Source of the DNA: Chryseobacterium sp. Tr-659 | GTDB taxonomy: Bacteria > Bacteroidota > Bacteroidia > Flavobacteriales > Weeksellaceae | Direction of reading: 5' to 3' | Length of the DNA stretch: 64,000 nt | NCBI RefSeq assembly: GCF_011752975.1 | Contig: NZ_VWWP01000003.1 | Location: 1 to 64,000 of the forward strand | Shown: one piece after another, positions 45,678-55,219 of the stretch | Layout: each line of letters begins with the position of its first letter | How positions within the stretch are numbered: the first letter of the stretch is position 1 | Made by a program: the position numbers and the translations under genes | The notes under the pieces: model-generated | The model's database searches: none | What the model saw: only the letters and a program-made list of their open reading frames with translations | What the model was told of the DNA's origin: nothing

Positions 45678-47930
45678 ATGAAACGTACACTTTTGTCAAT
45701 CGCAATTATCTTCGGCACCTGCGTCTTTGCTCAGGAAAAAAAATCTGACACGGCAAAAACAAAAAATATAGAAGGTGTTACTATTACCAAACAGGTTTTT
45801 AAAAAACAAAGCGATCGTTTTGTATATGATGTTGCGGCATCTCCTGTTGCGAAAGGAAATACAACGTTTGATCTTCTGAAACAGACTCCGCTGTTGTCAT
45901 CTACCGATGATAAAACGTTGAAAATTGCAGGAAAAAATAATGCCCTGATCTATATTAACGGAAGAAAGACCAATATGGATTCTGAATCTCTGATTCAGTT
46001 TCTGAAGAACACTCCGGCAGAAAATATCCAGAAAATAGAAGTAATTACGGTTCCCGGAAGTGAATATCAGGTGGAATCATCGGATGGGATCATTAACATC
46101 GTTCTAAAGAAAAAAATGAGCGATGGTCTCAACGGAAACATGAGAATGTCTAACACACAAAATAAATATAACGCAAACCAGGCCAGCTTCTCTGCCAATT
46201 ACAGAAAAGGGAAGCTTGGTATCAGCGCCAACCTGAATGGAGGTGAAGAAATTGAGCCACAAACATATACTTTAAGAAATGGTACGGCTACAACTTCTAA
46301 CGAATCTACAGGAAACATTGATGATCCCAACAAATATATTGGCGGTTATCTGAATATTGACTATCAGCTGAATGACAAAAGCAATCTTGCTCTATCCTGG
46401 AATACATGGGCTAATAAAAGCTATAATTCAACGGTTAATCTTTTTAATACGATTAAAAACGGTAATGATACAAAATATACCTGGTCTAAAAATAAGGAGG
46501 ATGCAAGATCTTATAATAACTCCCTGAATCTAAACTATGAACTAAAGACAGATTCATTAGGAAGTAAGCTTAATGTAAATGCTGCTTATCTGAACTATAG
46601 AAGATTTCAGCTTACGGATAACCAAACCTTTCAATCTGATGCTAATATGGGCATAGGAACAAGAACAACACAGGTGATCCAGGATCTTCCTCAGGTCATT
46701 AATAATTTTTCAGGAATGGTGGACTATATTCAGAAGTTCAAAAATGATCTGACCATTTCAATAGGAGGAAATTACAATAAAACCAAAACAGACAACGATT
46801 CTAAAAACACAACAAATTTCTTTGAACCCGCAAAGCCGTCAGAGCCAAAACCTAATCATTTTATTTATGATGAAAATATCTATGGTTTTTATCTGACTGC
46901 GGAGAAAAAATTCTCGGATAAAATCTCAGGAAAAATCGGGGCAAGATACGAGATCACCAACAGCTTGGGAACTTCAGACAATGCGCCTACTGATGCACTT
47001 AAAAGAATTGAAAGAAATTATAATAATTTTCTTCCTTATTTAAGTTTCAATTATGCCATCAACGAGAAGAACAATCTTTCATATTCATTCTCGAGCAGAA
47101 TGAGAAGACCGAGCTTCTGGGAAATCAACCCGGTGAAAAATATTCTGACAGATGATAATTATACTCAAAACAATCCTTTTGTAAAGGCTTCTTCCACATA
47201 CAACCAGGAGCTTACCTACATGTACAAAAATTCCTACTTCCTGATTCTGAATCACTCCTATTTTCAGGATGTTATTACCCAGGTACCGTTACAGGGATAT
47301 CCGGTATCTCCTGGAGGGGTTGTAGGTGCTAATCCTGTGCTGAGATACATCAGAACGAATTTTGGAAATAAGCAGGAAATGTCTGCGATGGTAGGTATTC
47401 AGAAATCATTCTTTAAACAATATTGGACCACCAACTTCAATATCGGAGTTCAGCATAATATTAACAATGGAAGTCTGGATACGGATCCTACTACGGGAGA
47501 CCGATTCCAAAATCAAAAAGGAGAATTTATTTCATACACCAATAAAATGAATTCTACCAGCCTTCTGATTCAGACTAACAACACTATTCGTCTTGATAAA
47601 AAGAAAACATGGTTTCTGGGAGTCAACTACTTCTTTGTAGATAAACAACAGATTGAACTTGGGTCTTTAAAAAGCTTAATGAGTTTGGATCTTAGCTTAA
47701 AGAAAACCTGGAATGAATGGACATTTGCGGTTAATGTAAATGATATTTTAAATACCAATATTGTCAAAATTGAAGATTACCAGGACAATGGAAATTATAA
47801 TTATATCCATCAAAACCGTTACAACAGAAGCTTAACGGTGAGTCTTACTTACAATTTCGGAAATCAGAAAGTGAAAAAAGTAAGAGACATTGAAGGGGCA
47901 TCTGATGCCATCAAGAGCAGAACAAAATAG
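45678..47930 (+). CDS. Outer-membrane beta-barrel receptor (second of a paralogous pair)
   Basis: A 750-residue paralogue of the previous gene, colinear along its whole length. The plug shares FKKQSDRFVYDV and IEVITVPGSEYQVESSDG, and the end TYNFGNQKVKK and a short tail match. Extracellular-loop regions differ most (YKSSYNSTVN-type and QVPLQGYPVSPGGVVG parts), suggesting different ligands. Signal peptide about 1-18. It is cotranscribed with the first paralogue and followed by a terminator that overlaps the upstream end of the next ORF. Confidence 0.9.
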   Translation: MKRTLLSIAIIFGTCVFAQEKKSDTAKTKNIEGVTITKQVFKKQSDRFVYDVAASPVAKGNTTFDLLKQTPLLSSTDDKTLKIAGKNNALIYINGRKTNMDSESLIQFLKNTPAENIQKIEVITVPGSEYQVESSDGIINIVLKKKMSDGLNGNMRMSNTQNKYNANQASFSANYRKGKLGISANLNGGEEIEPQTYTLRNGTATTSNESTGNIDDPNKYIGGYLNIDYQLNDKSNLALSWNTWANKSYNSTVNLFNTIKNGNDTKYTWSKNKEDARSYNNSLNLNYELKTDSLGSKLNVNAAYLNYRRFQLTDNQTFQSDANMGIGTRTTQVIQDLPQVINNFSGMVDYIQKFKNDLTISIGGNYNKTKTDNDSKNTTNFFEPAKPSEPKPNHFIYDENIYGFYLTAEKKFSDKISGKIGARYEITNSLGTSDNAPTDALKRIERNYNNFLPYLSFNYAINEKNNLSYSFSSRMRRPSFWEINPVKNILTDDNYTQNNPFVKASSTYNQELTYMYKNSYFLILNHSYFQDVITQVPLQGYPVSPGGVVGANPVLRYIRTNFGNKQEMSAMVGIQKSFFKQYWTTNFNIGVQHNINNGSLDTDPTTGDRFQNQKGEFISYTNKMNSTSLLIQTNNTIRLDKKKTWFLGVNYFFVDKQQIELGSLKSLMSLDLSLKKTWNEWTFAVNVNDILNTNIVKIEDYQDNGNYNYIHQNRYNRSLTVSLTYNFGNQKVKKVRDIEGASDAIKSRTK

Positions 47931-47967
47931 GAAGTTATCTTTCTTCATATTCAATTATTTTAACTAG

Positions 47968-47994
47968 CCCGTTGATCTTTTCAGCGGGTTTTTT
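47968..47994 (+). terminator. Terminator of the receptor pair
   Basis: CCCGTTGA (47968-47975) pairs with TCAGCGGG (47981-47988), with one G-T pair, followed by six T. It lies 38 bases after the second receptor's stop. Confidence 0.85.
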
Positions 47995-48001
47995 ATCTTT
48001 A

Positions 48002-48868
48002 ATGCCTATGAAAAAAATTGCAGCTATACTCTTTATTTCACTCCCTCTGTTTCTCTTACTAACAAGTTGTAAAGAGAAAAAAATAACGCTTGGTGATAAT
48101 ATCTTATATGATAAAGAAGAAAATATCCATTATGGAAATAATCCTGAACAAGTGATGGACCTTTATATTCCTCATAATAAAAAAAATAGGGAAAAGGAGG
48201 TTTTCATAATGATTCATGGTGGGGGCTGGCGTGGCGGAAATAAATCACAACTGACATTATTCACGCTGTCAATGATGCAAAAATTTCCTGATTATATTTT
48301 CGCTAATATCAATTACAGACTGGCATCACAAACACAATATGCTATTCCCAATCAAACAGATGATATTAAAAAAGTAACGGAACTATTAAAAAATAAATTA
48401 GGCTATAATCCACGGGTGATTTTGTTAGGGAATAGTGCCGGAGGGCATTTATCTATGCTATATGCCTATAAATTTGATCCGGATAAAAAAATAAAGGCGG
48501 TTATCAATATTGTTGGTCCTGCTGATCTTTCAGATTCGGGTTTTAAAACCTATGATGATTATGCATTTACCGAACAGCATTTGGTTGATCCAAAGATTCT
48601 CCCACAAGGAACCTCAGCCGTTAATTTTGCAAGCCCTGTACATTGGATCTCAAAATCTTCACCTCCTACTCTCTCATATTATGGTAAAAAAGACTATGTG
48701 ATTCCTTTAACTCAAAAAAAGATCCTGGATTCTGTTTTAGATAAGAATAGTATCAATCATGAATCTTACGAATTTACCGGAGGGCATCTGGATTGGGATA
48801 AAGAACCTCAGAAAGAATTTCTTATTGATAAAATTGAAGCTTTTCTTAAAAAAATTGACAAAAAATAA
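48002..48868 (+). CDS. Alpha/beta-hydrolase lipoprotein (esterase-like)
   Basis: About 288 residues from the ATG at 48002 (MPMKKIAAIL) or 48008. Upstream in-frame codons lie in the terminator and are not used. The lipobox is LLLTSC, so the protein is anchored in a membrane facing the periplasm or surface. The fold is alpha/beta hydrolase of the carboxylesterase/lipase type: oxyanion loop HGGGWRGG, nucleophile GNSAGGH, and Asp/His in KKDYVIP and GGHLDWD. The substrate is unknown. It may be independent, because no gene of obvious relation flanks it. Confidence 0.88.
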   Translation: MPMKKIAAILFISLPLFLLLTSCKEKKITLGDNILYDKEENIHYGNNPEQVMDLYIPHNKKNREKEVFIMIHGGGWRGGNKSQLTLFTLSMMQKFPDYIFANINYRLASQTQYAIPNQTDDIKKVTELLKNKLGYNPRVILLGNSAGGHLSMLYAYKFDPDKKIKAVINIVGPADLSDSGFKTYDDYAFTEQHLVDPKILPQGTSAVNFASPVHWISKSSPPTLSYYGKKDYVIPLTQKKILDSVLDKNSINHESYEFTGGHLDWDKEPQKEFLIDKIEAFLKKIDKK

Positions 48869-48897
48869 CACGTTCTGATTCTTCAAAACGTGTTATT
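48864..48897. terminator. Bidirectional terminator between esterase and GH43 genes
   Basis: AATAACACGTT (48864-48874) pairs with AACGTGTTATT (48887-48897), flanked by A and T runs. It serves convergent genes. Confidence 0.9.
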
Positions 48898-48918
48898 CTA
48901 TTATTTTTCAGATTGAAT

Positions 48919-50673
48919 CTACTCAGATTTTGCAACTGCAGTTCTTTCGGAAACACCATTGGCATTGAAAGCTTCGATCTGAAAATAGTAAGCATCCGTT
49001 CTGTCTGCTCCTGTAAAGAAATATTCATTTTTTCCATACACCATAATACTTCCGTACATTTTATCCGGAGATTTCCCCCAATAGATTACGTAGCCGTCTG
49101 CATTGGGATTCTGCTGCCATTTCATCCAGATACTTCTTCTTTCTCCATATTTTTTAGGATCGGCTCTCAGAGGAACAAAACCGTCTACTTTTGCAGGCTT
49201 TTCGCCCGCACCTTTGCCAAATACCCGGAATCCGCTTAGTGCAAATTTTCCGGTAGGCATTTTCAGGTTTTCCATTTTCAGGAATCTGGCTTGAGCTGGC
49301 TTTTCAAGTTCAACATAATCATGAGGAACATCTTTTGTATTTTTACTTTTATCAATAATCACACTCCATTTCTTTCCATCGTTGGAACCATAGATTTTGT
49401 ATTGATGCATCTTTCCCAATGTTTTCCCCATGAATTCGGCATCCTGATCAGCGTAATTGATCTGAATTGCATTAATGGTTGAAACCTCACCAAGATCTGT
49501 CTGGAACCACTCTCCTGAATTTCCCGACTTTGCACTCCAATAAGTTTTGATATCCTCATCCACCGCATAATTAGGCTGATATCCGCCTAAAGTAGAAGAG
49601 ACCTGAACCGGTTTATTATAATTCAACAGCATCCATCCGGCAAAAAGGCCTTTTGTAAAATCTTTTCCCTGTGCATATTGAGGAAGGTAAGTAGGATAAT
49701 CACCATAAGCCGTATTGCAGTACATCACATCATCTTTATCAAAGCCGGCCGGCCAGATTCCGAGTCTTCTTTCAAAATTATTCTTGGTGGAAATAAAAAT
49801 AGTTGATACATGCCACCAGTTTTTATAATTGTCTTCAAAAGTGGCACCGTGCCCTGCTCCTCTGGCAAACCCTCCCGGTTTATAAGAAAATGGATTATGC
49901 TGTTGATATTCGAAGCCTTCCAAAGGACTTTTACTCACATATACACCATCTGAATACCCGCTGAATTCTGTAGCCGGAGCACCATACTGCATATAATATT
50001 TTCCATTATGCTTAGTCATCCACGCACCTTCAACAAAAGGCTGAAGAAAAACATTGTCATTATATTCCCCGAATCTCTCCCATCCATGGTCTTCCGGTTT
50101 TAATTTAATAATCGGTTTAACAAAACCTTCGGATTGTAGATTTTTAACTTTAACTTCTGTTCCTAACAGCGGCCATTCATTGCTGGATCCCCAATACAGA
50201 TAGAGTTTGTTTTTATCTTCATCATAATGGAATGCGGGATCCCATGCCCCTACTTTCAATGTATCAACGGCAATTTTCCAGTCATCTTTCGTAGGATTGG
50301 TGCTTTTCCAGATCGGAAAGTCCTGTTCCCAGGTAGAACCGTAAACATAAAGGGTATCTTTCATTGCCCAGACAGCCGGAGCATTAAGATCATGAATATA
50401 TTTGTTATCTCTGAGGAATTTTCTTTTTACAAATTTCCAGTCCAGCATATCATCACTGTACCAGTATCCTTCCTGATTGGTAGAAAAAAGAAAAAGCTTA
50501 TTTTTAAAGTTAACAATCACCGGATCGGCTGTAGCGCGGTGTTTCCCTTGTTTTGAAAAGACTTCAAAGGGGGTATAACCATAATCGATATTAATGGGAT
50601 TACAGAATGTTTTTTGCTGTGAACTCACCCATATTCCCAGGAAAATTGCTATCGATAAAAAGTATTGTCTCAT
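48919..50673 (-). CDS. GH43-family glycosidase with F5/8 type C domain
   Basis: A 584-residue secreted enzyme: signal peptide (about 1-18), GH43-type five-bladed propeller (about 25-340, with ADPVIVNFKNKLFLFSTN, WAMKDTLYVYGS, GAWDPAFHYDEDKNKLYLYWG and GHGATFEDNYKNWWHVST), a discoidin/F5-8C carbohydrate-binding domain (about 355-475, with NYAVDEDIKTYWSAKSG) and a fibronectin-III-like end. GH43 enzymes are typically arabinanases, xylosidases or related; the specificity is not readable. A promoter embedded in the end of the upstream gene is listed separately. Confidence 0.88.
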   Translation of the reverse strand: MRQYFLSIAIFLGIWVSSQQKTFCNPINIDYGYTPFEVFSKQGKHRATADPVIVNFKNKLFLFSTNQEGYWYSDDMLDWKFVKRKFLRDNKYIHDLNAPAVWAMKDTLYVYGSTWEQDFPIWKSTNPTKDDWKIAVDTLKVGAWDPAFHYDEDKNKLYLYWGSSNEWPLLGTEVKVKNLQSEGFVKPIIKLKPEDHGWERFGEYNDNVFLQPFVEGAWMTKHNGKYYMQYGAPATEFSGYSDGVYVSKSPLEGFEYQQHNPFSYKPGGFARGAGHGATFEDNYKNWWHVSTIFISTKNNFERRLGIWPAGFDKDDVMYCNTAYGDYPTYLPQYAQGKDFTKGLFAGWMLLNYNKPVQVSSTLGGYQPNYAVDEDIKTYWSAKSGNSGEWFQTDLGEVSTINAIQINYADQDAEFMGKTLGKMHQYKIYGSNDGKKWSVIIDKSKNTKDVPHDYVELEKPAQARFLKMENLKMPTGKFALSGFRVFGKGAGEKPAKVDGFVPLRADPKKYGERRSIWMKWQQNPNADGYVIYWGKSPDKMYGSIMVYGKNEYFFTGADRTDAYYFQIEAFNANGVSERTAVAKSE

Positions 50674-50695
50674 TTTTAGATTTTTACATTCGAGA

Positions 50696-50728
50696 CAAAT
50701 TTAGCTAACTTTTTTCGGTTTTCTCCAA
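50696..50728 (-). promoter_or_regulatory. Promoter of the GH43 gene inside the upstream gene's end
   Basis: On the minus strand TTG (50728-50726), 22 bases, then TAAATTTG (50703-50696), overlapping the stop codon of the membrane-protein gene and about 22 bases before the GH43 ATG. Confidence 0.6.
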
Positions 50729-51726
50729 ATAAAGCCATCCAGAAGATAATGAGTAAGCTGCGGAACCACCAATAATGGAACCAGAAACTGGACTAAAGTT
50801 TCAGAAACGGTAAAATCTAATGTGAAATGCTCGTTCCATACCAGAGTTTCCCATAGAAATTCTTCCAGAAAAGCAAAACATAAGATAATCCCTATAAATA
50901 AAAATATTCCTGATGCTGATTTGAAGGCCAGCATCCAGTTCAGCTGATGGTTCTCTTTTTGTCTGATTTCCCGGATATAGATTAGAGCAATGTAAGGGAC
51001 TCCGTGAGAAACAACATTCAGAAAAGTAAAAAGAAGGTCGTTATTAAAGTATACAATTCCGAAATACCAGGAAAGATAAGTCCCGATTATAAGTGCGGTT
51101 TTAGGAATATTCAGATTTTGGAATTTCAATGCTTCAAAAATGGTTTTCCCAACCCAGGCAGCTAATATTGAAAAGTATACTATTGTAATGAAGCTCTTGT
51201 AATCCGGAAGATTTTGAAGCCAGTCAAATTCATTATTGACAAACCAGGTAAAAGCACGCGGTGTTTTGAACCAGTACAACATTGGGTAAACTGTAGCTGC
51301 ATAAATGGCGACCTCATCTACTTTTTTACTCCAGTTATTGGGTTCAAACCGGGCATAAATCCTCATAAAACCATACTGCTGACGGATGAAATGAAATACG
51401 GCAACCAAGGCAAGCACAGACCAGAATACCAAACTTCCGAACTGGAATAAAATAATTCCCAATCCCCAGCTAATAACCGGAATTCCTATATACAAGAGTC
51501 TCCTCTTCTGTATTTCACCTTTTACAAAATATGTTTTAAACAAGGTGGAATACACATGTGCCACATCTACAAAAACAATGAGGAACAGCCAGGTATAAAA
51601 CGAATAGTGATTCTCAAGCCCCTGAATCTGTTTCTGAAAAAGAAAGATGATCAACAATACAAGAAAAGGTGGTGATAAAATAAACCACCAGTCTGTTTTT
51701 GCATTATGTATCCAAGGTTGCTTCAT
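50701..51726 (-). CDS. Polytopic membrane protein of the AdoMetDC/DUF4178 operon
   Basis: A 341-residue protein with eight or so hydrophobic segments. The N-terminus reads KTDWWFILSPPFLVLL, then VDVAHVYSTLFKTYF, and there is a His-rich stretch (VAVFHFIRQQYGFMRIYARF). The repeated conserved His and Arg (H-x5-STLFKTY; FHFIRQQYG) resemble membrane-bound oxidases or desaturase-like enzymes, but the spacing does not match a known His-box set. Its ATG overlaps the FAD-oxidoreductase stop by 4 bases (ATGA), so it is the last gene of the operon. Function unknown. Confidence 0.8.
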   Translation of the reverse strand: MKQPWIHNAKTDWWFILSPPFLVLLIIFLFQKQIQGLENHYSFYTWLFLIVFVDVAHVYSTLFKTYFVKGEIQKRRLLYIGIPVISWGLGIILFQFGSLVFWSVLALVAVFHFIRQQYGFMRIYARFEPNNWSKKVDEVAIYAATVYPMLYWFKTPRAFTWFVNNEFDWLQNLPDYKSFITIVYFSILAAWVGKTIFEALKFQNLNIPKTALIIGTYLSWYFGIVYFNNDLLFTFLNVVSHGVPYIALIYIREIRQKENHQLNWMLAFKSASGIFLFIGIILCFAFLEEFLWETLVWNEHFTLDFTVSETLVQFLVPLLVVPQLTHYLLDGFIWRKPKKVS

Positions 51727-53315
51727 AACATCTGTTCTGCTGTTCTCATACCCTGATAAAAGGCTTCTTCAAAAATAGATATTCCTGAAAGATCAGAATG
51801 GGCAAAGAAAACTTTACCGTCAATAGGTTGTTTTGCAATTTTTGCAGCTTCTCCGAAAATCTGGTTGGGAACCGGTGCAATCATGGCATGCCCTATTTTA
51901 TGAAACTGCATTTCCAGAATAAGATCTTCAATTAAAGGATGGGCCTTTTTCAAATCTTCCAAAACTAAATTTTTAAGTTCATCTTCTTTCATTGCATACA
52001 GCTTTTTCCTTGCTTTTCTGCAATCACCTGTAGAAAAGCTTTTATAGTGTGTAATCACCTTTTCGCCCATGATCTGGTTGATATTCTGATGTTGATCATA
52101 AATATATCCTAATCCGGAAGTCCCGTAGATCACATTGTCCCACGCCAGTTCTTCATCGCCTCCAAATTCGTTTTTCAGCGTAATAGTTGTCAACAGCCAT
52201 GGAACGTAATTGAAGGATGCAGCCTTTTTATGATTCAATATTCTTTCGTTTACAAACTGAGGAGATGCAAAAAGAACCTTTTCAGCAATGATCTTCTTTG
52301 TTTTCTTTTGGGTATTATCAAAACTTAAAACCTCAACTTTGTCATTGATTTTCACATCGAATACCAAATGTCCGGATAAGTGCTTCTCTTTTGTATATTT
52401 TGAAAAGTGCTTTGCCAGCCTTGCATTTCCTTCCGGCCACGTAAACACCTGTTCTTTATATTTCTTACTCCAGTTATTTTTTCTCCCTGCAAAATAATGA
52501 ATCCCTGCCCAGGCTGAAACATAATCTATTCCTAATCCAAAATCATCGCGGCAGGAGTAATCCAGAAGCCATAATAATTCTTCCGCCTGAAAGTTGTTTT
52601 CCTTCAGCCAATCTTTGAAATTAATTTTTTCCAGCTGTATTGCATCTTCCTCGTTGCTGGAATCATGTACGGGAATAGCAAACCAATATTTTCCTTCTCT
52701 GTCCTTTTTCTGGCGGAAACTATCCATTAATCTGAAAAAACGGTTAAGCTCTTTTTGAGTTTTGTCAGAAATTCCCTTTTGCGGAACAATATCATTCTGC
52801 CATGAGTTTTTAAAAAACAACCTTTCCTGTTGTGGAAAAGTCATCTGATATTCATCAAGAATCGGCTCTCCATTTTCTTCATGCCCTAAGCAGATTCCAC
52901 ATTCTTTCAGGAAGTCGATGATCTCAGTATTTTCTTTATTGGGTAATGGTAAATAATGGGCTCCCAACGGAAACTTTGAAAATTTATTCTGACCATTTGA
53001 GGAATTTCCACCTAAATGATTCTCCATTTCCAGAAGAAGATAATCCTGTTCATTATTCATATGAAAGAACCGACATGCCGAAAGTCCGGAAATACCGCCT
53101 CCTACCACTAGATATTGAGTGTGGATAACTTCTGAAAATTGTGGAAAATCCTTGGCCCATAATTGATGTCCCAGTACATGATTGGTTCCTGTGATCTTAA
53201 GCAGCAAAGATTTTACTTTCTTTTCACAATACTGAAGAAAAGGAAGCATCAGGCTACCTAAAAATATAGTTGTAAGAAATCTCTTTCTACTGTACTTTCC
53301 CCCACTCTTCATCAA
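51723..53315 (-). CDS. FAD-dependent amine-oxidase-like oxidoreductase
   Basis: A 530-residue flavoprotein. It has an N-terminal hydrophobic signal (about 8-29) with basic SRKR before it and LQYC at its end, which could be a lipobox or an unusual Tat-like signal. It has the FAD-binding GGGISG (72-77) in YLVVGGGISGLSACRFF and the later ENHLGGNSSNG, then LLEMENH and a C-terminal FAD site with AHSDLSGISIFEEAFYQG. Its overall pattern fits the amine oxidase/protoporphyrinogen-oxidase type. It overlaps the upstream spermidine-synthase-like gene by 29 bases. In this operon it may oxidise an amine-bearing product. Confidence 0.85.
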   Translation of the reverse strand: MMKSGGKYSRKRFLTTIFLGSLMLPFLQYCEKKVKSLLLKITGTNHVLGHQLWAKDFPQFSEVIHTQYLVVGGGISGLSACRFFHMNNEQDYLLLEMENHLGGNSSNGQNKFSKFPLGAHYLPLPNKENTEIIDFLKECGICLGHEENGEPILDEYQMTFPQQERLFFKNSWQNDIVPQKGISDKTQKELNRFFRLMDSFRQKKDREGKYWFAIPVHDSSNEEDAIQLEKINFKDWLKENNFQAEELLWLLDYSCRDDFGLGIDYVSAWAGIHYFAGRKNNWSKKYKEQVFTWPEGNARLAKHFSKYTKEKHLSGHLVFDVKINDKVEVLSFDNTQKKTKKIIAEKVLFASPQFVNERILNHKKAASFNYVPWLLTTITLKNEFGGDEELAWDNVIYGTSGLGYIYDQHQNINQIMGEKVITHYKSFSTGDCRKARKKLYAMKEDELKNLVLEDLKKAHPLIEDLILEMQFHKIGHAMIAPVPNQIFGEAAKIAKQPIDGKVFFAHSDLSGISIFEEAFYQGMRTAEQML

Positions 53316-54801
53316 AATAACGAACTAATATCTGGTTATCCAGACGGTTAACTTCTACTTCTTTCACTTTCATATCCTTATTAAAGTAAGACATTTGTGA
53401 AAAATTATAATCATAGAATTTCAGGTTGGGAAGTTTTCTGTAGATTCTGTTGTTGATAGGCTCAAATGAAGCCATCGAAAACCCCCATTCCCCGAAAGAA
53501 GGAACATAGGTATGATATGCCGCGGTGAAAGGAAAGATCTGGTTGATGGTTTTCTCTATACACCAGAAAGATTTCGGTGCAAAATAAGGTGATGTAGTCT
53601 GAACTACAATTTTAGTATCTAAGGTTGTCAGCTTTTCCAGCTCTTTATAAAACTGCAGTGAATATAATTTCCCCAGGCTGTAATTGGACGGATCAGGAAA
53701 ATCGATGATAATCACATCATATTTCTTTTTACAGTCTTTTACCCAAATGTAGGCATCTTTATTAATCACTTCCACTTTTGGGTCTGAAAATGAATTTTGG
53801 TTCAATCCGCGCATAGTCTCGTTAGTTTTAAAGAACTGTGTCATCTCACCGTCAAGATCTACAAGGGTTATTTTTTTAACATCTTTATATTTTAATACTT
53901 CCCGTACTGCAAAGCCGTCACCTCCTCCCAGGATCAGTATATTATCAACATTTTTTGCCATAGACATCGCCGGATGTACCAAAGCTTCGTGATAACGGTA
54001 TTCATCTGTGGAGGAAAACTGTAAATTATTATTTAAATATAAACGGAATTCGTGGCTGTTTCGGGTTAAAACAATTCTTTGATAAGGGGAGCTCTTGGTG
54101 AAAACAACATTCTCTCCGTATAATTTTTCTTCAGAGTATGACAGAATTCTGTCTGAAAAGATGAAAAGCCCTATTAACAGAACAAAAGCAGCAATTGATT
54201 TCGCTTTTAATGAATGAGGTTTAGACAATTCCCGCTTTAAATAAAAGCATAAGAATATAGCAATGGAGATATTGATCAATCCAAAAAACAAAGGTGTTTT
54301 TACAATTCCCAGTTTCGGAATGAGAACTAAAGGAAAGAGGATTGATGCCAGCAACGCTCCGATATAATCAAAGGCAAAAACATTTGACACGAGGTCTTTA
54401 AACTGCACCCGGTCTTTTAAAATATTCATCAGAAGTGGAATTTCCACTCCTACAAGGCATCCTGTGAAAAAGACAAAGAGGTATAAAACGCTTTCAAAAT
54501 GGGCAAGTGTATTGAACAGGACAAACAATACCACGGAACTGATTCCGCCAACGATTCCTACCAGAATTTCAATCTCAATAAATTTATCTATAAGATTTCC
54601 TTTGATGAATTTCGCGAAATAGGAACCTACCCCCATTGAAAAGAGATATACCCCGATAATGAAAGAAAACTGCTTTACGGAATCTCCCAAAAGATAACTT
54701 GCCAAAGCTCCGGCCACCAACTCATAAATCAATCCGCATGTCGCAATGACAAATACTGAAAACAATAAAAGCAGCTCAAGAGGAATCCTCTTCTTATCCA
54801 T
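53287..54801 (-). CDS. Membrane-anchored spermidine-synthase-like aminopropyltransferase
   Basis: A 504-residue protein: seven or so transmembrane segments (residues 8-220) followed by a C-terminal SAM-type Rossmann domain (about 225-480) with the spermidine-synthase pattern. Visible are DEYRYHEALVHPAM (decarboxylated-SAM site), GGGDG (292-296) followed by KITLVDLDGEM, and IIIDFPDPSNYSLGKLYS, where D367 and D370 match the catalytic region. It would use decarboxylated AdoMet from the speD product of the same operon to aminopropylate an amine at the membrane. It overlaps DUF350 by 8 bases. Confidence 0.88.
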   Translation of the reverse strand: MDKKRIPLELLLLFSVFVIATCGLIYELVAGALASYLLGDSVKQFSFIIGVYLFSMGVGSYFAKFIKGNLIDKFIEIEILVGIVGGISSVVLFVLFNTLAHFESVLYLFVFFTGCLVGVEIPLLMNILKDRVQFKDLVSNVFAFDYIGALLASILFPLVLIPKLGIVKTPLFFGLINISIAIFLCFYLKRELSKPHSLKAKSIAAFVLLIGLFIFSDRILSYSEEKLYGENVVFTKSSPYQRIVLTRNSHEFRLYLNNNLQFSSTDEYRYHEALVHPAMSMAKNVDNILILGGGDGFAVREVLKYKDVKKITLVDLDGEMTQFFKTNETMRGLNQNSFSDPKVEVINKDAYIWVKDCKKKYDVIIIDFPDPSNYSLGKLYSLQFYKELEKLTTLDTKIVVQTTSPYFAPKSFWCIEKTINQIFPFTAAYHTYVPSFGEWGFSMASFEPINNRIYRKLPNLKFYDYNFSQMSYFNKDMKVKEVEVNRLDNQILVRYFDEEWGKVQ

Positions 54802-55009
54802 GAATTGCAGCGCTTATAATCATTGAAATTCCGATGATAAACGCTCCAAAAACAATAGCCAGCGCTATATTTTTATTCTGGGCGATCTCATGCCATGTTT
54901 TTTCCGGAGTAAGCTTTTCGATAATGAAATAGCATATCAGTAAAATAGCAATTCCCAAGAATGAATAAAGAACGGAATTGAATATTGGTATTAAATTGAT
55001 GTTGTCCAT
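54794..55009 (-). CDS. DUF350 membrane protein
   Basis: A 71-residue protein with two hydrophobic segments (about 8-28 and 48-68) separated by a charged loop; the VLYSFLGIAILLICYFIIEKLTPEKTW and ALAIVFGAFIIGISMIISAAIHG pattern (with the central EKLTPEKTW) fits the DUF350/YjfL family, which is often found beside polyamine-type synthases. There is no enzymatic motif. It overlaps the synthase gene downstream by 8 bases, so it is coupled to it. It may be a membrane channel-like or scaffold subunit; the function is unproved. Confidence 0.85.
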   Translation of the reverse strand: MDNINLIPIFNSVLYSFLGIAILLICYFIIEKLTPEKTWHEIAQNKNIALAIVFGAFIIGISMIISAAIHG

Positions 55010-55021
55010 AGTTTTATATTT

Positions 55022-55219
55022 TTATTTGTGATAGTATCTGTAATATCCAACTCCTCCTCTGGAGTGGCTTCTGGTTGTTCCGTCTCTGTAAGTTTCTGTT
55101 TTTGCACAATCGCAAACCTGATTTCCCTGGTAAGTAAGATATACAAACCATGTCAGGAAAAATCCTCCAAGCAGGCAGAGCATCCAGTTTTGTCTTATAT
55201 AGTCTACAATATTTGTCAT
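55022..55219 (-). CDS. Small membrane protein of unknown function
   Basis: A 65-residue protein. One transmembrane segment (about 12-28, WMLCLLGGFFLTWFVYLTY) is followed by a cytoplasmic or periplasmic tail with CDCAKTETYRDGTTRSHSRG and a Gly/Tyr-rich end (GGVGYYRYYHK). It shares one base with the DUF4178 stop and lies 12 bases before DUF350, so it is a genuine operon member despite its size. No family is recognised. Confidence 0.75.
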   Translation of the reverse strand: MTNIVDYIRQNWMLCLLGGFFLTWFVYLTYQGNQVCDCAKTETYRDGTTRSHSRGGVGYYRYYHK

